Positions 42,816-54,510 of a DNA stretch of 64,000 nucleotides are shown in pieces. Within the stretch, counting starts at the first letter, position 1, and every line of letters starts with the position of its first letter. Both the position numbers and the translations under genes were made by a program. The notes under the pieces were generated by a model. The model was given only the letters and a program-made list of their open reading frames with translations. It was not told the DNA's origin and searched no databases. Source of the DNA: Adiantum capillus-veneris (lineage: Eukaryota; Streptophyta; Polypodiopsida; Polypodiales; Pteridaceae); contig CM043952.1 of NCBI GenBank assembly GCA_014529385.2, positions 53,276,119-53,340,118 on the forward strand. Reading direction: 5' to 3'.

Positions 42816-43682
42816 TTATTCATTTGTCCAAATGAAGAGAGTGATTAGACTATACAAGGGTTTTGCTATTACAGCGTACATGTAGATAAAACATCGGTAG
42901 TATCCACAATGTCCCATAAATGATTGTACCTCTCGTACATTGTTTGGTCTTGGCAATTCTATGATCACCTTCACCTTGTCTTCATCAGTGGTAATTCCAT
43001 TAGCCGACACTATGTGGCCTAAGATTTTACCTTGTCGTACCATGAATACGCATTTTTCTGGATTGAGGCAAATCCTATACGTTCTGCATTTTTCGAATAC
43101 CTTTCTCAGATGATCTATATGGTCTTCTCTCAATAGAGAATAGACACACAAGTCGTCTATGTAAATATCCAAGAATTTTTGCAAGTATTCTTTAAAAGCG
43201 TGTGTCATTAATCTCTGAAATGTGGCTGGAGCATTGGTCAAGCCAAATGGCATTACCCTAAATGCATATATGCCCCATTTTGTTGCAAATGCTGTTTTGT
43301 ATTGATCTTCTAGTTTTACCCCCAATTGGTTATAACCCGAGAATCCGTCCATAAAGCTATAGGCTTGCTTGCCCGCCACTCGTTCCAGGACATGTTCAGT
43401 GATAGGAAGAGGGTAGTTGTTTCTTATTGTTGTTGCGTTTACCTTCTTGAGACTTACACACACTCGTAATTTCCCGTTTTTCTTAGGTACCACCACTATC
43501 GGGGACACCCAGTCCGTGTGTTCTATCTCATAAATAAATTCAGCCTCCATAAGTTTGTCTATCTCCTCTTTTATCCTTTTGGCGAATGTCTCATTATACG
43601 TGTATGGACGTTGTTTGCTTGGCTTTGCATTAGACTTCAAAGGGATTGAATGTTCACAAATGTTAGGATCCACCCCCTTCAA
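42816..43682 (-). pseudogene. reverse transcriptase of element C
   Basis: An open stretch of 288 codons in the pol frame. Blocks: [50 protein letters not shown], and the catalytic YIDD in FLDIYIDDLCVYS (usual plant forms are Y/F-x-DD), then GHIVSANGI. All catalytic Asp are present. A TAA at 42816 separates it from RNase H. Confidence 0.92.
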
Positions 43683-46648
43683 ATCTTTGTACGACCATGC
43701 AAATACATCTCGAAATTCCTTAAGTGTTTTGATCAGTAAGTCCTCTTCTTCTCAACCTAGATCTGTGGCAATGTAAGCAAGTCAAGGATTTTCTCCTGGC
43801 TCTGCTAAGTCTATTTTCTTGGCATTCTCTGGCCCATCGTAGGACTCGTTTGATTTAGGCTCCCTCATTGGCTGCTGAACCACCAATCTTCTTTCCTGAA
43901 TGGTGTACTTACAATAGTGAGGAGGTACATCTATCTTTTTACTCCCATCACTAGCGTTCGTTCCATCGCTACTTTCCATTTCAGTTGTCCATACATTTTT
44001 TATCTTTTGTTTCAACTCATTGTATCTCGTTTTCCGCTCAATTTTCGTCATAATTGGACTACCACAGACATTCAGTTTTTCTGTTGCAACTCCTTTTTTT
44101 GGTTTGCTGGTTTTCTTAGGTTTCAACAGTCTGGACTTAAATCCTAAGTCTTCAGCCACCTTAAGAAATCTTCCTGACACCTTATCCTTAACACAATCAA
44201 CAACATGAATGTTCATAAGGAAATGTGTCTTACCCTCAAACTCCGGCATGGGTCTCAACCTGGTTGGTGTACTGATGTGGTGTCGTTTACCCTTGTATCT
44301 TTTTTGGCGTCTCTCCCTTTGGTTTGGGAAATTGTAGAAGACGTCATTGTCTTGATCTTGATTGTTGTCTCCCTCTGTATTTTCCAACTTCTCGTCATCT
44401 GCGTTATTCCCGTTTTCACTTTGATAAGAAGAATCATAAAATTGTTCTCCTTCCTGCTTGATTTCTTTAGTGGGGATGTCCACATAGCCCACTATCTTAA
44501 TCTCAAGTTTCGTTTCTATTTTATGGATCCTCATATTCTCAGTATCTACCTCGTCCTTGTCCTCCTCCACAATTTTGCTCAACATGTAGTATGGTATGAT
44601 ATCGTAGCCATTCTCATCACAAAATTTGGTGGGAGTGACTTCATTGACGCATACATCCAATGTAGCCAAAATTTGAGACCATTCTAGGGGTTCGAGCTTC
44701 TCTTCAGGAAAAGGTTCTCGTATATAGGCATCGTCTTCCAAGACCCTCTCTAGTGTCCTTTCATCGTGGTCAAATTCACTACATTGAGATGCCCCACACA
44801 TCCATATCTCTTTTTTCTTACAAAGCCACGCTGGGACTTCTGATCCACTAATGGTGGCTGAGTCAAATTCTTCCACTGGGGTTCTCGTGACATCATGGTA
44901 GCTATGATTTTTCATATTTACGCGTGTAGTAGTTTCAGCATGTCTTAGATACAAATAATCATACCCCCAGTCCTGTACCATTTTGAGTTGCCTCATGAAC
45001 GGCCTACCAAGGATAATTTCATAGTTGTTCTTCTTGCCAAAATCTACTATGGCAAAGGTATGTTCGTACTCTATGCCACAGGAAGATACCACAATTGCCT
45101 CAAGAAATCCTATAGGCCTTTCTATGTGCCCATCCGTCAGTTGCAATTTCATTCTAGTTGTTCGTATTGCTAGTTTTCCCCATTTTTCCCATAACAATTT
45201 GGTCGCAATGGCAATGCCAGCTCCACTATCAAGTATTGCCTTAGTCTCTATGACATTATACTCAACTGGTAGGGTTGTGTTGCCGTCTTCACCCTCACAA
45301 TACTCTCCTACCTTGTTGAGTGGCACTAGTCTAGTGTTGACTTTCTTCGGTTCTGTGTCATTAAGCTCGGTTTCGAAGAACTTAAGAGGCGTCCTTATGC
45401 CAAATTTTTCAAGACATTTGCCCACTTTCGTCCACATGCTTGGCCTAATTTTTAACAATTCTGCCAATGTGATTGTACACTTGACCGGAGTGGTCAACAA
45501 GTCTGTCAGGATTTTAGTGTCCAATTGATTTGAACCGCCTATTCTCTGAGAAGGTACTCTTCGAATTTTTGACCTTGCCTCATAGTCTCCCATATATGAT
45601 GGCAAAGTTCTGAGAGATTGTGGTCTGCTATCTTCGGATGCAACTGAACCATTATCCCCTTGAAATGATTTAACGTCCAGATCCCATGGAGTCTTATTCA
45701 AGTTCAGCTCTGAGAAAGGCGCTGACTCGACTGTTTTTGTCTCATATTTTTCTTGAGCTTTTTGCACCGTTTCCCATAGCTCTTCAGGCCAATTTTCTTC
45801 CACAATAGGGGAATATGGTGGAAAACCTTTCAGTGATTCATCAGTGCTATTAGGTACGTCTTTTGCATCCTCTACATCCGGCAAGGATTTAATGTTTTCT
45901 ATCTTGTCGGGTATCCTTTGTTCGGTTTTGTGAGGTGTTTCATTGTTTGGTGGTTTGATTACTCTATCTCCTGCTTCCATAGGTGGAGGCTCCAGTAAAG
46001 CTTGTGCAGTTTCAATTAGCTGTTTGCACATCTCTAGTCTCTGTTTTTCTATCTCTGGATATGGATATGTCATCCACCTTTGCTCTAGGGTCTGTTTGTT
46101 CTTCAATCTTGCTTCATATGCTTGCAAGATTGCATCTAAGGGTTCATTGATCTTATCTACCAATACCGACCCTCCTGAGCTTGCACTCTTTGGTCCTTCC
46201 GTTGATTTTAGAGAGTCGGACTCTCTTTGCTGTTTAAGTTGCTCTCGAGCTATCGTCAGTTCAACTTCTACATCTTTTTGTTTTTGCTCATGTCTAGCTT
46301 TCATTTTCGCTCTTCGTTCTTTCCAAGGATTATCACGACTGACGCTAGACTTGTCAGTCTTGATTTCTTCTTGATTTTCATCGTTACTCTTGGGCTGATT
46401 GTCATTTTTCTTGCTTGGGCTCTCGTCAAGACCTTAACAGGAATCGGAGTTTCGTTTTCTGACCCTCCACTGGACGGTAGCACTCCCAGCATATTCAAGG
46501 TAGTTTTTGCTCCTTTGCTCTGGTTTTTAGGGCAATCAGGGATTAAGTGAGTAATTCCACACTCCGTGCAATATGCGTTGACCCTAATGATTTCTTCATG
46601 AGGGCAGTCCCTCAGCCAATGGTCTCCTCCACACTTGTAGCATGGTCC

Positions 46649-47945
46649 TTAAGGCTGTTGAGATGCTCCTGGAGCTCCTCTTTGTTGGTGTGCAATTCTT
46701 TGTCTGCTCATGCCTCCGTTGGCTATGAACAACAGTGTTCTTTCATCCAGGCTATATCGTCCTTCTCCCGCTGCCTGTGCAGCAGTTGGTGGTCCTGTAT
46801 TTCCTATCTTGCTCCATGGTTCTGGTGTAGAGGGTTCGTCCGGTGGATAAAAGACAGAGTTCGCCGCATATCCATTGGGCTCGTCGTAGTATGCATGCAT
46901 AGGTACCAAAGCCTTCTCGTCCGACTCAGTTACTGTGGGTGTGTATCTTATGCTGACTGGTCGTAATCCTGGTAGGGGTGGTTGTTGTCCCAACACTGGT
47001 TGTGGTCTTTCTACGCCTACAGGTCCTGGTAGGTTGCCTGTTTGATATCTAGGCATCGGTGGGACTTGAGGGGATGTCGTCTGAGCTTGCGGAGTATATG
47101 GTCGTTCTCTCACATATCCCTTGTTATAATAACACTCCTCCGTCCCATGGTTTGTCCATTTTTGTTCAATCGCACACCATTTTGGTTGTTTAGCTTGTGG
47201 TTTGGAATACAAGTTAATATTTTTAAGCACTTCCTCTACAAGCTGCTCTTGGCTTACCGCTACTTCCCCCTTCAGTGTTGTCTTAGCAGACTTGACTCCG
47301 CTTTGTTGTGAGGAAGAATCATCGTCAAGATCCTTGAACTCACCCTCTTTGTAGACCGCACAATTTTCCACAAGGTATAAAGCTTCCTTGGTTAAATCAT
47401 TCAACGTAGTGCTCCTTTTAATATGTAAGTCCTTTTGAAGATCTGCATTCCTTAGTCCTTGGATAAATATAAGCATAAGTCTGGACTGAGTTGGCAGTTC
47501 TTCCACGGGACAGAACTTAACATATCTTTTTAATCAGAGGGCAGCCTTTCGCACGAACTCTCCATCTTTTTGTTTGAATTTATGGATTTGTGAGACTGTA
47601 TTATGAGCTATCCCCCTTTGTGATAAACTCGTCAAACACTTCCTCCATAGACTCAAAGTCTCTTCGCTCCCCCAAGTCAAACCATGTAGCCACATCATCC
47701 TCTAAGGTTAAACCGAATCCTGCAAATTGGGTAGGAAAGTCTAGCACCTCTTCAGCTCTAATTACACGCACAAAGGCTGCTACATGATCTCTTGGATCCC
47801 TGCTTCCCGTATATTTCTTGTTTACCCATTTTTGCACTTGAGAAGGTCTAATTCTACGATGGTCTCCAAATCTCATCATGGGATGTCCCCGTCCTAGTCG
47901 ATATACCTCCTCTGGTCTTCTGTAGTGGCCAGGTTCTTCTCCCAA
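46649..47945 (-). pseudogene. gag of element C
   Basis: Two open pieces (47945-47601 and 47506-46649) in different frames. The first has RRIRPSQVQKWVNKKYTGS and DHVAAFVRVIRAEEV, typical gag core; the second has LIFIQGLRNADLQKDLHIK. Just past the TAA at 46649 the same frame gives two knuckles, CYKCGGDHWLRDC and CTECGITHLIPDC (C-x2-C-x3-H-x4-C), at about 46640-46555. The gag frame appears to continue from ORF1 upstream. Confidence 0.8.
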
Positions 47946-48148
47946 TGGTGCTCCTAATCCATAATTCCTAACAGTTCTCGTGAGAGATGGTTCATCTCTC
48001 CGAACTCGTTCTCGGGGTGTTCTTCCAAGCTCAGTTGACCCCTGAGTCTTTGGCTTACTCTCTCCTTGATACCGTGCATAGAGTGGTGGTTCTTGTAAAT
48101 CCCTTAACCCTCGTGCGGTTTGATAACCCTCTCGGGTTCGGTCTTGTT

Positions 48149-49123
48149 CTAATGTAGCACTCTGTCGAAGCCATGCCTGCAGTGATGGCTGAGTAGCTGG
48201 TTGGTCCTGGTAGTTGGACGTCGGTGGTGGGGTAGAATGTGAGGTAGCGTCATACTCTTCTGAAAAGGGATTAGTCGACTTGCTAGGGATGTAGGTGGCT
48301 CTTGGTACCTCGACGGGGCCATAGGTCGATGCTCCCGGAACTGTTGCCTTTTCAACCTCTTCTGGGAGAATACGTTTGTATTCTCGCCCGTATCTGTCAA
48401 CAAAAACAATATCCTTCCCGCAGTTTCATAAGAAAATAAGTAAAGAACCTTGTTTGTGCTTAATTCATTTGGGTAGGGTTGCTTGCATCGAAAGTAAGAG
48501 AATATTTCCTCGCTTTCATGCTTGTAAATCCCTACATTCTCATTATAGGTTGGGACCCTGGTTGCTTTCTTATCATACATAAAAAGCGCTCTAGGTCGAT
48601 CAATGTTAGGAGGCGGTTCTTGGGTTTCTGAAATCATTTTCCCTTTTGCCACGTTATCCCCATATCTGTTGTAATCCTCAAGGTTACTCACTATCAGATA
48701 GTGGTTTCCATTTTCGTCTCTAAATCTGTCTCCATCATCGTAGACTCGAATTATCTCTAGTCTCTGAGCCGGTCTTTCTTCAATACAAATACACTTGCGT
48801 CCCCGATAGTCAGAATAGACTAGGGCTCCCCTCGAGTTAGTTCCTTCCAAGAAGATTATAGTGAACTGGGTTTCGTTTAAAGGATGTAGGGAGGTGCTCC
48901 CTCCTGGCATTGGTCCTTCACCGATGAAACCTCCTGACTGTTGACTTCCCATCATGAAGAAGGACGTTTCCGACGAAGTGTCAGTATCACTACCCTCTTC
49001 AATGATTGGTGCCAATGGGTCTAGTCTCGTCTGTGTTACTCTCTCTTCTGTGGACGTGGTGCTAATTTGACTTTGGACACTTTTAGCTCCTGACTTAACA
49101 AAGGCTCCTGACCTTAAATACAT
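48149..49123 (-). CDS. element C ORF1 with Y-x-D-x-x-G-x-x-Y modules
   Basis: An open stretch of 324 codons starting at ATG 49123. It has a Ser/Thr-rich acidic N-terminus, then two modules, LVYSDYRGRKCI (residues 101-112) and RFRDENGNHYLI (residues 133-144). These are separated by about 31 residues with EIIRVYD between them. After residue about 237 the frame is shifted: another frame from about 48415 gives a third module, VFVDRYGREYKRI, then a Pro-rich linker that runs into gag at 47945. So ORF1 was probably the N-terminal part of Gag. The same modules occur in element A. No known domain recognised. Confidence 0.65.
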   Translation of the reverse strand: MYLRSGAFVKSGAKSVQSQISTTSTEERVTQTRLDPLAPIIEEGSDTDTSSETSFFMMGSQQSGGFIGEGPMPGGSTSLHPLNETQFTIIFLEGTNSRGALVYSDYRGRKCICIEERPAQRLEIIRVYDDGDRFRDENGNHYLIVSNLEDYNRYGDNVAKGKMISETQEPPPNIDRPRALFMYDKKATRVPTYNENVGIYKHESEEIFSYFRCKQPYPNELSTNKVLYLFSYETAGRILFLLTDTGENTNVFSQKRLKRQQFREHRPMAPSRYQEPPTSLASRLIPFQKSMTLPHILPHHRRPTTRTNQLLSHHCRHGFDRVLH

Positions 49124-50765
49124 AAGAATGAAAGTTTTGTTGCAAACTTAAAGCTTAACTAGACTCCTTCTTCCTATATAGCTTTGTGATGACCTCCTTT
49201 CGGGATCTACACAAGGATGGTTAGTCTGTTCACAAGTGTTTTCCCTGAATTACCAAAAATCTTTCAAGTATATACAGCAACCACTTAGTCAGTATTTTGG
49301 TGGTCCAATTTCAATTATGAAATGATGGTTGGGATCTATATAGAGAGTATGTCCTAGCAGTATAGTCACAAATTGCAAAAAGTTTCTGATTCACAACTTC
49401 CTTAGCCTATCGCGATAGACTGACATTTTGCTCTGGCACAAGTCAATTCAAAATTGTGACTTTACCCTTGAGTTCCTGTTACCCTCTAAAGCCTATCCCC
49501 CAAGTTTTGTGAAGTTTGGACACTTGGGTTGGGTTTTGGTCCCATTTTAGTATTTCAGTCGGAGCTTGATTCTCTATCTGACCCTCAGCTTGACCTTCAG
49601 TGATCTAAATGCCTTGAATTTTGGTGTGTCTGCTATTTAGGCCTTGATAAAGCTCTCCCTAGGGGAAATTTGAAAGAAAAGTTCCCCAACAGAAAGTTCC
49701 TTGGTCTATCGCGATAGACTGGGCACTTTCTCCATGTTTAGTTTTTTTTTAAATTTTTCTCCACAGTTGGTTTAGCCTCCCCATGTGTAGTGCATTGACC
49801 AATTTTGGCACAGTTTGGACATTTGGTCAAAGACTTCTTGCCCTTGTCTCTGAATTCAGACTCCAAACACCAGTGTTGAAGTTTTGGGGTCAAAATTGGT
49901 GTTCAAATTCACTCAATTTTTGTGAGTACCCTTGTATTGATGTGTTAAGCTTGTGGTATAAGGGTTTTTTGCTTGTTGCTAGACAAACACCACCTTCACC
50001 AGTCTATCGCGATAGACCAGGCAGTGAGCAATGGGGACTTAATTTTTTGTCTGTTTTTGCATAGTCTTGTTCCCTGTGTCCATATAAGTCTATCCCCCAA
50101 GTTTTGTGAAGTTTGGACTTATTTTGACCTCAAACTCAAGCAATTCACAAATTTCACTTTTCTCTGACAATTCACACTCCATTGCACTTGAAGTGATGCA
50201 AATTTGATGACATTGCATCTTAAACTTGTGCACATCAGGCATACCTCATGACACAGTCAGTTTACCCTTGGCTAATGGTTATATCTCATCTTGGCCCCTT
50301 TAGGTTCACTTAGTGTTTCCTTATGACAATCACCTGTTTTTTTTTTTTGGTTGGTTTTGGTAGCAATTTTTATGTTTTCTCGAGTGTTGGATCATAAATT
50401 TCAATGTCGACTCTTTTCACCCCTTTCAAGGGTATATGGGGTGAGTTTTGCTTTCAAGGCAAGCAAACAGCCTTATTGTTTCTTCTTTTTGTTTGTTTTT
50501 TACGGTTTCACAGCGTTTTTCTACTCTCTTTCTTCACAAGTATAACAAGCACTAAAAACCAAAAACCATAACTCCACATTATCCTACCTAACTAAATCTA
50601 ACTAGTCGCAGACCCTCGGCAAGACACAGGCTTCTTGGCTATCCACTAGACCTCAGGATACTCTATCCTGGATCTTGTTCTAAAAGTTTAAACTCTCTCT
50701 AGTCAAAACTAAAGCAAGCTAACCATCACACGAGTGATGTAGATTGCCCTACTTAAGGTCTTGTT
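49124..50765. repeat. 5' spacer of element C with 298-bp palindrome repeats
   Basis: Cores at 49406 (CCTATCGCGATAGA), 49705 and 50003 are spaced 299 and 298 bp. Text between them repeats, for example CCCCCAAGTTTTGTGAAGTTTGG at about 49498 and 50095 (one 20-base portion is shared exactly). The rest (50130-50765) is non-coding leader. No gene seen. Confidence 0.8.
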
Positions 50766-50783
50766 TCCCCGACAGCGGCGCCA
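50766..50783 (-). promoter_or_regulatory. primer binding site of element C
   Basis: TGGCGCCGCTGTCGGGGA on the minus strand, one base from the LTR. It differs from the Athila/Tat Asp-type site TGGCGCCGTTGCCGGGGA at two positions. Confidence 0.8.
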
Positions 50784-50784
50784 A

Positions 50785-51712
50785 TGTTTTAGGGCAAAAC
50801 TACTCCCCTGTTCATACTCACGAGCACGACACAGACAACATACTTATCATCCGATGACACGACTAACCCGTAGGTGCACGTAGGCAATCTCGTTAGCTTG
50901 CCAGGATGAGACCAATCTACACATACGCACTTTTATGATGCATCAATCACTAACCTTGATAGATTGCAACCCACTCTATCCCTTAATGCTCACAACACAG
51001 TTTACACGTCCAATGAACTCGGAATCGCATCAAACTTACTAGGCACCATCCTCTCACTAGGACATATTTACCTATAAGTCTAATCTCACCAGATTAGAAC
51101 CCTAGCTATCTCGAATACTGTCGCGATAGACCAACAGGTCATAATCCAAAAGTGGGCGAAACTTAAGTTTATCAGTATCTATGTGTAGCTAATCTCTTTC
51201 TCATTCCATGAAGCACTTGATTATTGAAAACAGACACCGTTTGTGCTACTTACAAGCAAAACAAGCTCGAGAAAGAATCGATCGCGATCAACTCGAAATG
51301 GCGAATGCGTGGCGTGGGTGCGTAGCTCTCGGAGAGACTACCGCGATGGTGTGGTCGCGTCGTGAATCCGGTGAGGGAGAAGTGCGTAGCGAAGAGGATA
51401 AGACACACTCACTCTCTCTCTCTCTCTCTCTCTCAGACTCGTACTACACATGATTAATTCAAAAAATGTTATTCCAAAATGGTTCTAAGGTGACTTTTAT
51501 ACTGTAGTCACCTTAGCTCAAAAATGTACATGGGGTTCTCTTGCTCATGATTACAAAGTGGGAATAAATCTGAGTCTTGACTAACTGACTAATATTTACA
51601 TAATCCAGACGAATGGATCAAAATGATAAAACGTCTTTGACATAAAAGATGGAATTTGATATGCTTTACAAGATGGGCTCATTACAACAGTTGGACCAAT
51701 GGGGCTCCAACA
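50785..51712 (-). repeat. 5' LTR of element C
   Basis: 928 bp, about 98% identical by eye to 32986-33908. Differences are mostly transitions plus a longer CT repeat (51413-51433). Confidence 0.93.
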
Positions 51713-51717
51713 ATGGA

Positions 51718-51984
51718 CATGACAATGAAGTATGGGATACTCAATGCAGAGCTGTTCCATTGGAAGTACAAGGGTACTCTACTTGTTTGGATTTTCAAGT
51801 TATGAACATGGAAGGGGTTGATGTGGTTCTTGGTAGGGAGTGGTTACATAGCCTAGGACCATCACTGAAATGTAGCTATGAGCACAACAGTTTGATGTTT
51901 CATTCCCATGACGCACATGTGTTGTTGTTAGGAGAAAAGGATATACCATCATCACCACTGCTTTGTACTGCTGAGCTGATGTAG
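51718..51984 (+). pseudogene. protease of element B, C-terminal half
   Basis: The frame gives LEVQGYSTCLDFQVMNMEG and VDVVLGREWLHSLGP, the conserved exit block of a chromovirus retropepsin. It completes the half at 32698-32985 once element C and one ATGGA copy are removed. A stop at 51982 ends it. Confidence 0.85.
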
Positions 51985-52139
51985 GAATAGGTTTTCTTGT
52001 GTTACTCAGTGTCTCATTTTCTTTCCAATCTTGAGTCTGTTGAACATTCCTCAGCGCCGCATGCTTCTCTCTCCTCTATTCCACCAATTTCTAATTCTAC
52101 ACAAGCAAACGTTGCTAATCAATTACAAAAATTGTTAAA

Positions 52140-53035
52140 ATAATTTCAAGATGTTTTTCCTAATGATTTTCCATCAGGTTTACCGCCGACATGTTCAGTG
52201 CAACATGGCATTGACGTGGCTGCAGGCTGTAAGCCTGTTAGTAAACCACCATACCGTATGAGGTGGAACGTTAGCTTGTTGACTACCTTAGCAGAGGGTT
52301 TATACAACCCAGTTCTTCACCATGGGCTTCACCTATACTTTTGGTGAAGAAAAAGGACGGCAGTATGTGCATGTGCGTAGACTACCGGGGCTTAAATGCG
52401 GTGAAAATTAAGAACAAATACCCATTGCCAAGGGTCGATGAGCTATTTTATAAGTAAATGCATAAACAAATTTTTTCAAAAATTGATTTGAGGTCAGGAT
52501 ATCACCAAGTTCGTATTTGGCTTGCTTATATACCTAAGACTGCATTCCGAACACGGTTTGGACATTACGAGTTTTTGGTGATGCCCTTTGGGTTAACCAA
52601 TGCTCCCGCGACATTCATGACACTTATGGATAGTGTCTTGAAACCCTATTTGGGCAAATTTGTCATTGTATTTCTCGATGACATTCTCGTTTACAATGCT
52701 TCTGAAGAAGAGCACTTACAACATCTCAGGCAGGTGTTTGAGTTGTTACGGGAAAACAAGTTATATGCCAAGGAATCTAAATGTGATTTTCTCAAGGAAG
52801 AAATTCATTATTTAGGGCATGTCATTTCAGCTAATGGCCTATACATGGATCAATCCAAAGTGGATATTATCCGGAAATGGCCCCATCCTAAAAATCTGGA
52901 AGAATTACATATATTTTTAGGCCTTGAAGGTTTTTATCGACTGTTCGTTAAAAACTATGCTCACCTTGCTATACCTATGACGGACCAACTAAAAGACAAA
53001 GGTAAGTCTTTTCAGTGGGGTTCCGCTCAACAGTA
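52140..53035 (+). pseudogene. reverse transcriptase of element B
   Basis: The N-terminal part (52140-52457) is recognisable but full of stops (FPNDFPSGLPPTCSVQHGID, KPVSKPPYRM). From 52458 the frame is open for 192 codons with [30 protein letters not shown], the catalytic FLDD in [11 protein letters not shown], and [15 protein letters not shown] copies the RNA into cDNA. Confidence 0.92.
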
Positions 53036-53040
53036 AAGTT

Positions 53041-53450
53041 TTGAAACACTCAAAGATGCATTAGCTACAACTCCTATACTGACTATTGTAGATCCTTTGA
53101 AACCATTCGTTTTGGAAACGGATGCCAGTGACCGTGCTATTGGAGCAGTTCTGTTACAAGGCGGACAGCCAATTGCATTTGAAAGTAAGAAGCTGGATGC
53201 AGCTCAGCAGAATTATTCTGCTTACGAACGTGAACTCTATGCAATCGTGTCTGCCTTAAAGACATGGCATCACTATATGTATGGATCTCAGTTCGAGATT
53301 GTGTTTGACCATGAAAGCATCAAATGGTTTACACAACAAACAGATCTAAAGGGTCAAAAAGCCAGGTGGTCCGAGATCCTTTAGGAATATGACGCCAAGT
53401 TAAGGTATCGCAAAGGTCGATACAATATAGTGGCAGACGCTCTCAGTCGA
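53041..53450 (+). pseudogene. RNase H of element B
   Basis: FVLETDASDRAIGAVLLQ, FESKKLDAAQQNYSAYEREL and FDHESIKWF mark the three conserved blocks, including Asp and Glu of the active site. A TAG at 53382 and a preceding stop at 53034 break the frame. It ends with a VADALSRMP block leading to integrase. Confidence 0.9.
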
Positions 53451-53599
53451 ATGCCAGAGATCAATTCGCTCTTGTTCACGGAACTTCGTAGTGAATTTTT
53501 GGAATCTCTCAAGGGCAAATATGAGCAAGATGAAACATATTCCAAAGTGTGGAGCCATGTTCAAAAGAGGGATCCTTCTCACTCCAATGCGGGTAGTGC

Positions 53600-54510
53600 A
53601 CAATTAACCTCCACACCTAGTTCTCCTTTATCAAGTGATAAACTACAGTGATGGAAGCATTTTACCATTGACAATGGGTACCTACTCCACAAGGGGAGAG
53701 TTTGTGTATCGACGGACACAGACATTCGGCGCCCAATTCTTTATGAATGTCATGATAGTCCAAGTGCAGGGCACCCAGGGATTAGAAAAACTTATTCTCG
53801 ACGACAGTTTTACTGGCCAGGTCTCCATGGTTTTGTTCAAGCTTATGTCTTGCATTGCCAAAAATGTCAAGTAAACAAAGCAGAGCGCCTGAAAGCAGGA
53901 GGACTCTTACATCCTTTGGAAATTCCCAATGGAAAATGGGAAAGTATCTCCATGGATTTCATAGTAGGTTTACCAACCACTATACGAGGTCATGACTCAG
54001 TATGGGTGGCCGTAGACAGGTTGACTAAACTATGTAAGTTTATTTTGACCAAATCAACGGTTAAGACACCAGAACTAGAAAGATTATTTTGTGGACAATC
54101 TATACAAATTGTATGGGTTGCCAAGTAATATTGTTAGTGACCGTGACCCAAAGTTTAACAGCCACTTTTGGAGAGTTGTATTTAAACGATTGGGTACACA
54201 ACTCAACCTTAGTATAGCTGACCATCCAAAAACAGATGGTCAAACGCAACGAGTTAACCAGGTGCTAGAGGATATGCTTCGCGCATACGTTAGCACAAAA
54301 CAGACAGACTGGGAAGAATACTTACCTATTCTCGAGTTTGCCTACGACAGTTCTAAGCATGTCACAACACGCTTTAGTCCTTTCATGCTCATGTACGGGT
54401 TTCAACCTAGGTCACCAGTTACGGTGGGGTTAGCAACTGAAAAACTCCAACAGGTTAAGGATTTTCTCCAAGAACACATGGATATGCTGAAACATGCTCG
54501 TTAGAATGTT
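53600..54510 (+). pseudogene. integrase of element B, catalytic Glu lost
   Basis: HHCC module around 53740-53870 (CHDSPSAGHPGIRKTYSRR, then HCQKCQVNKAE), with a frameshift near 53680. The core has Asp in SMDFIVGLP and Asp in IVSDRDPKF. The expected Glu block reads TDGQTQRVNQ, that is Gln (CAA) for Glu. Another frameshift lies near 54110, where the frame passes to LYKLYGLPSN. After the core, EEYLPILEFAYDSSKH is typical. Confidence 0.9.

Larger units (their letters stand above)
39321..46304 (-). pseudogene. element C pol polyprotein, about 2,328 codons
   Basis: All coding blocks from 46304 down to 39321 share one frame, interrupted by about seven stops. Order on the minus strand: helical Glu/Gln-rich start; block CTITLAELLKIRPSMWTKV; retropepsin with ILDSGAG (about 45230) and EIILGRPFM; a 370-residue acidic linker; RT (43682-42816); RNase H (about 42785-42370, DASAFAIGC); first HHCC module (about 42120-41980); second HHCC module (about 41750-41590); integrase core (41560-41200); C-terminal barrel; second protease-like domain and VW repeats (40553-39321). 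The integrase Glu is read as Lys. Pol replicates and integrates the element. Confidence 0.85.
32986..51712 (-). mobile_element. element C: giant Athila/Tat-type LTR retrotransposon with extra domains
   Basis: 18.7 kb, minus strand. LTRs of 923 and 928 bp (TGTTGGAGCCCC...TAAAACA on its own strand) differ at roughly 20 positions by eye, so it is the youngest insertion here. It is flanked by ATGGA at 32981-32985 and 51713-51717. The order on the minus strand is 5' LTR, Asp-like primer site, spacer with palindromes, ORF1, gag with two zinc knuckles, protease, RT, RNase H, two HHCC modules, integrase, second protease-like domain with VW repeats, spacer with palindromes, 1.1-kaa ORF, polypurine tract, 3' LTR. 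Multiple in-frame stops and a lost integrase Glu indicate it is inactive. Confidence 0.9.

Noticed and set aside
44205-44687. 160-codon hydrophobic plus-strand frame that could suggest a membrane protein.
   Set aside because: It is the antisense shadow of the element C pol linker, whose minus-strand frame is far longer and has recognised domains.
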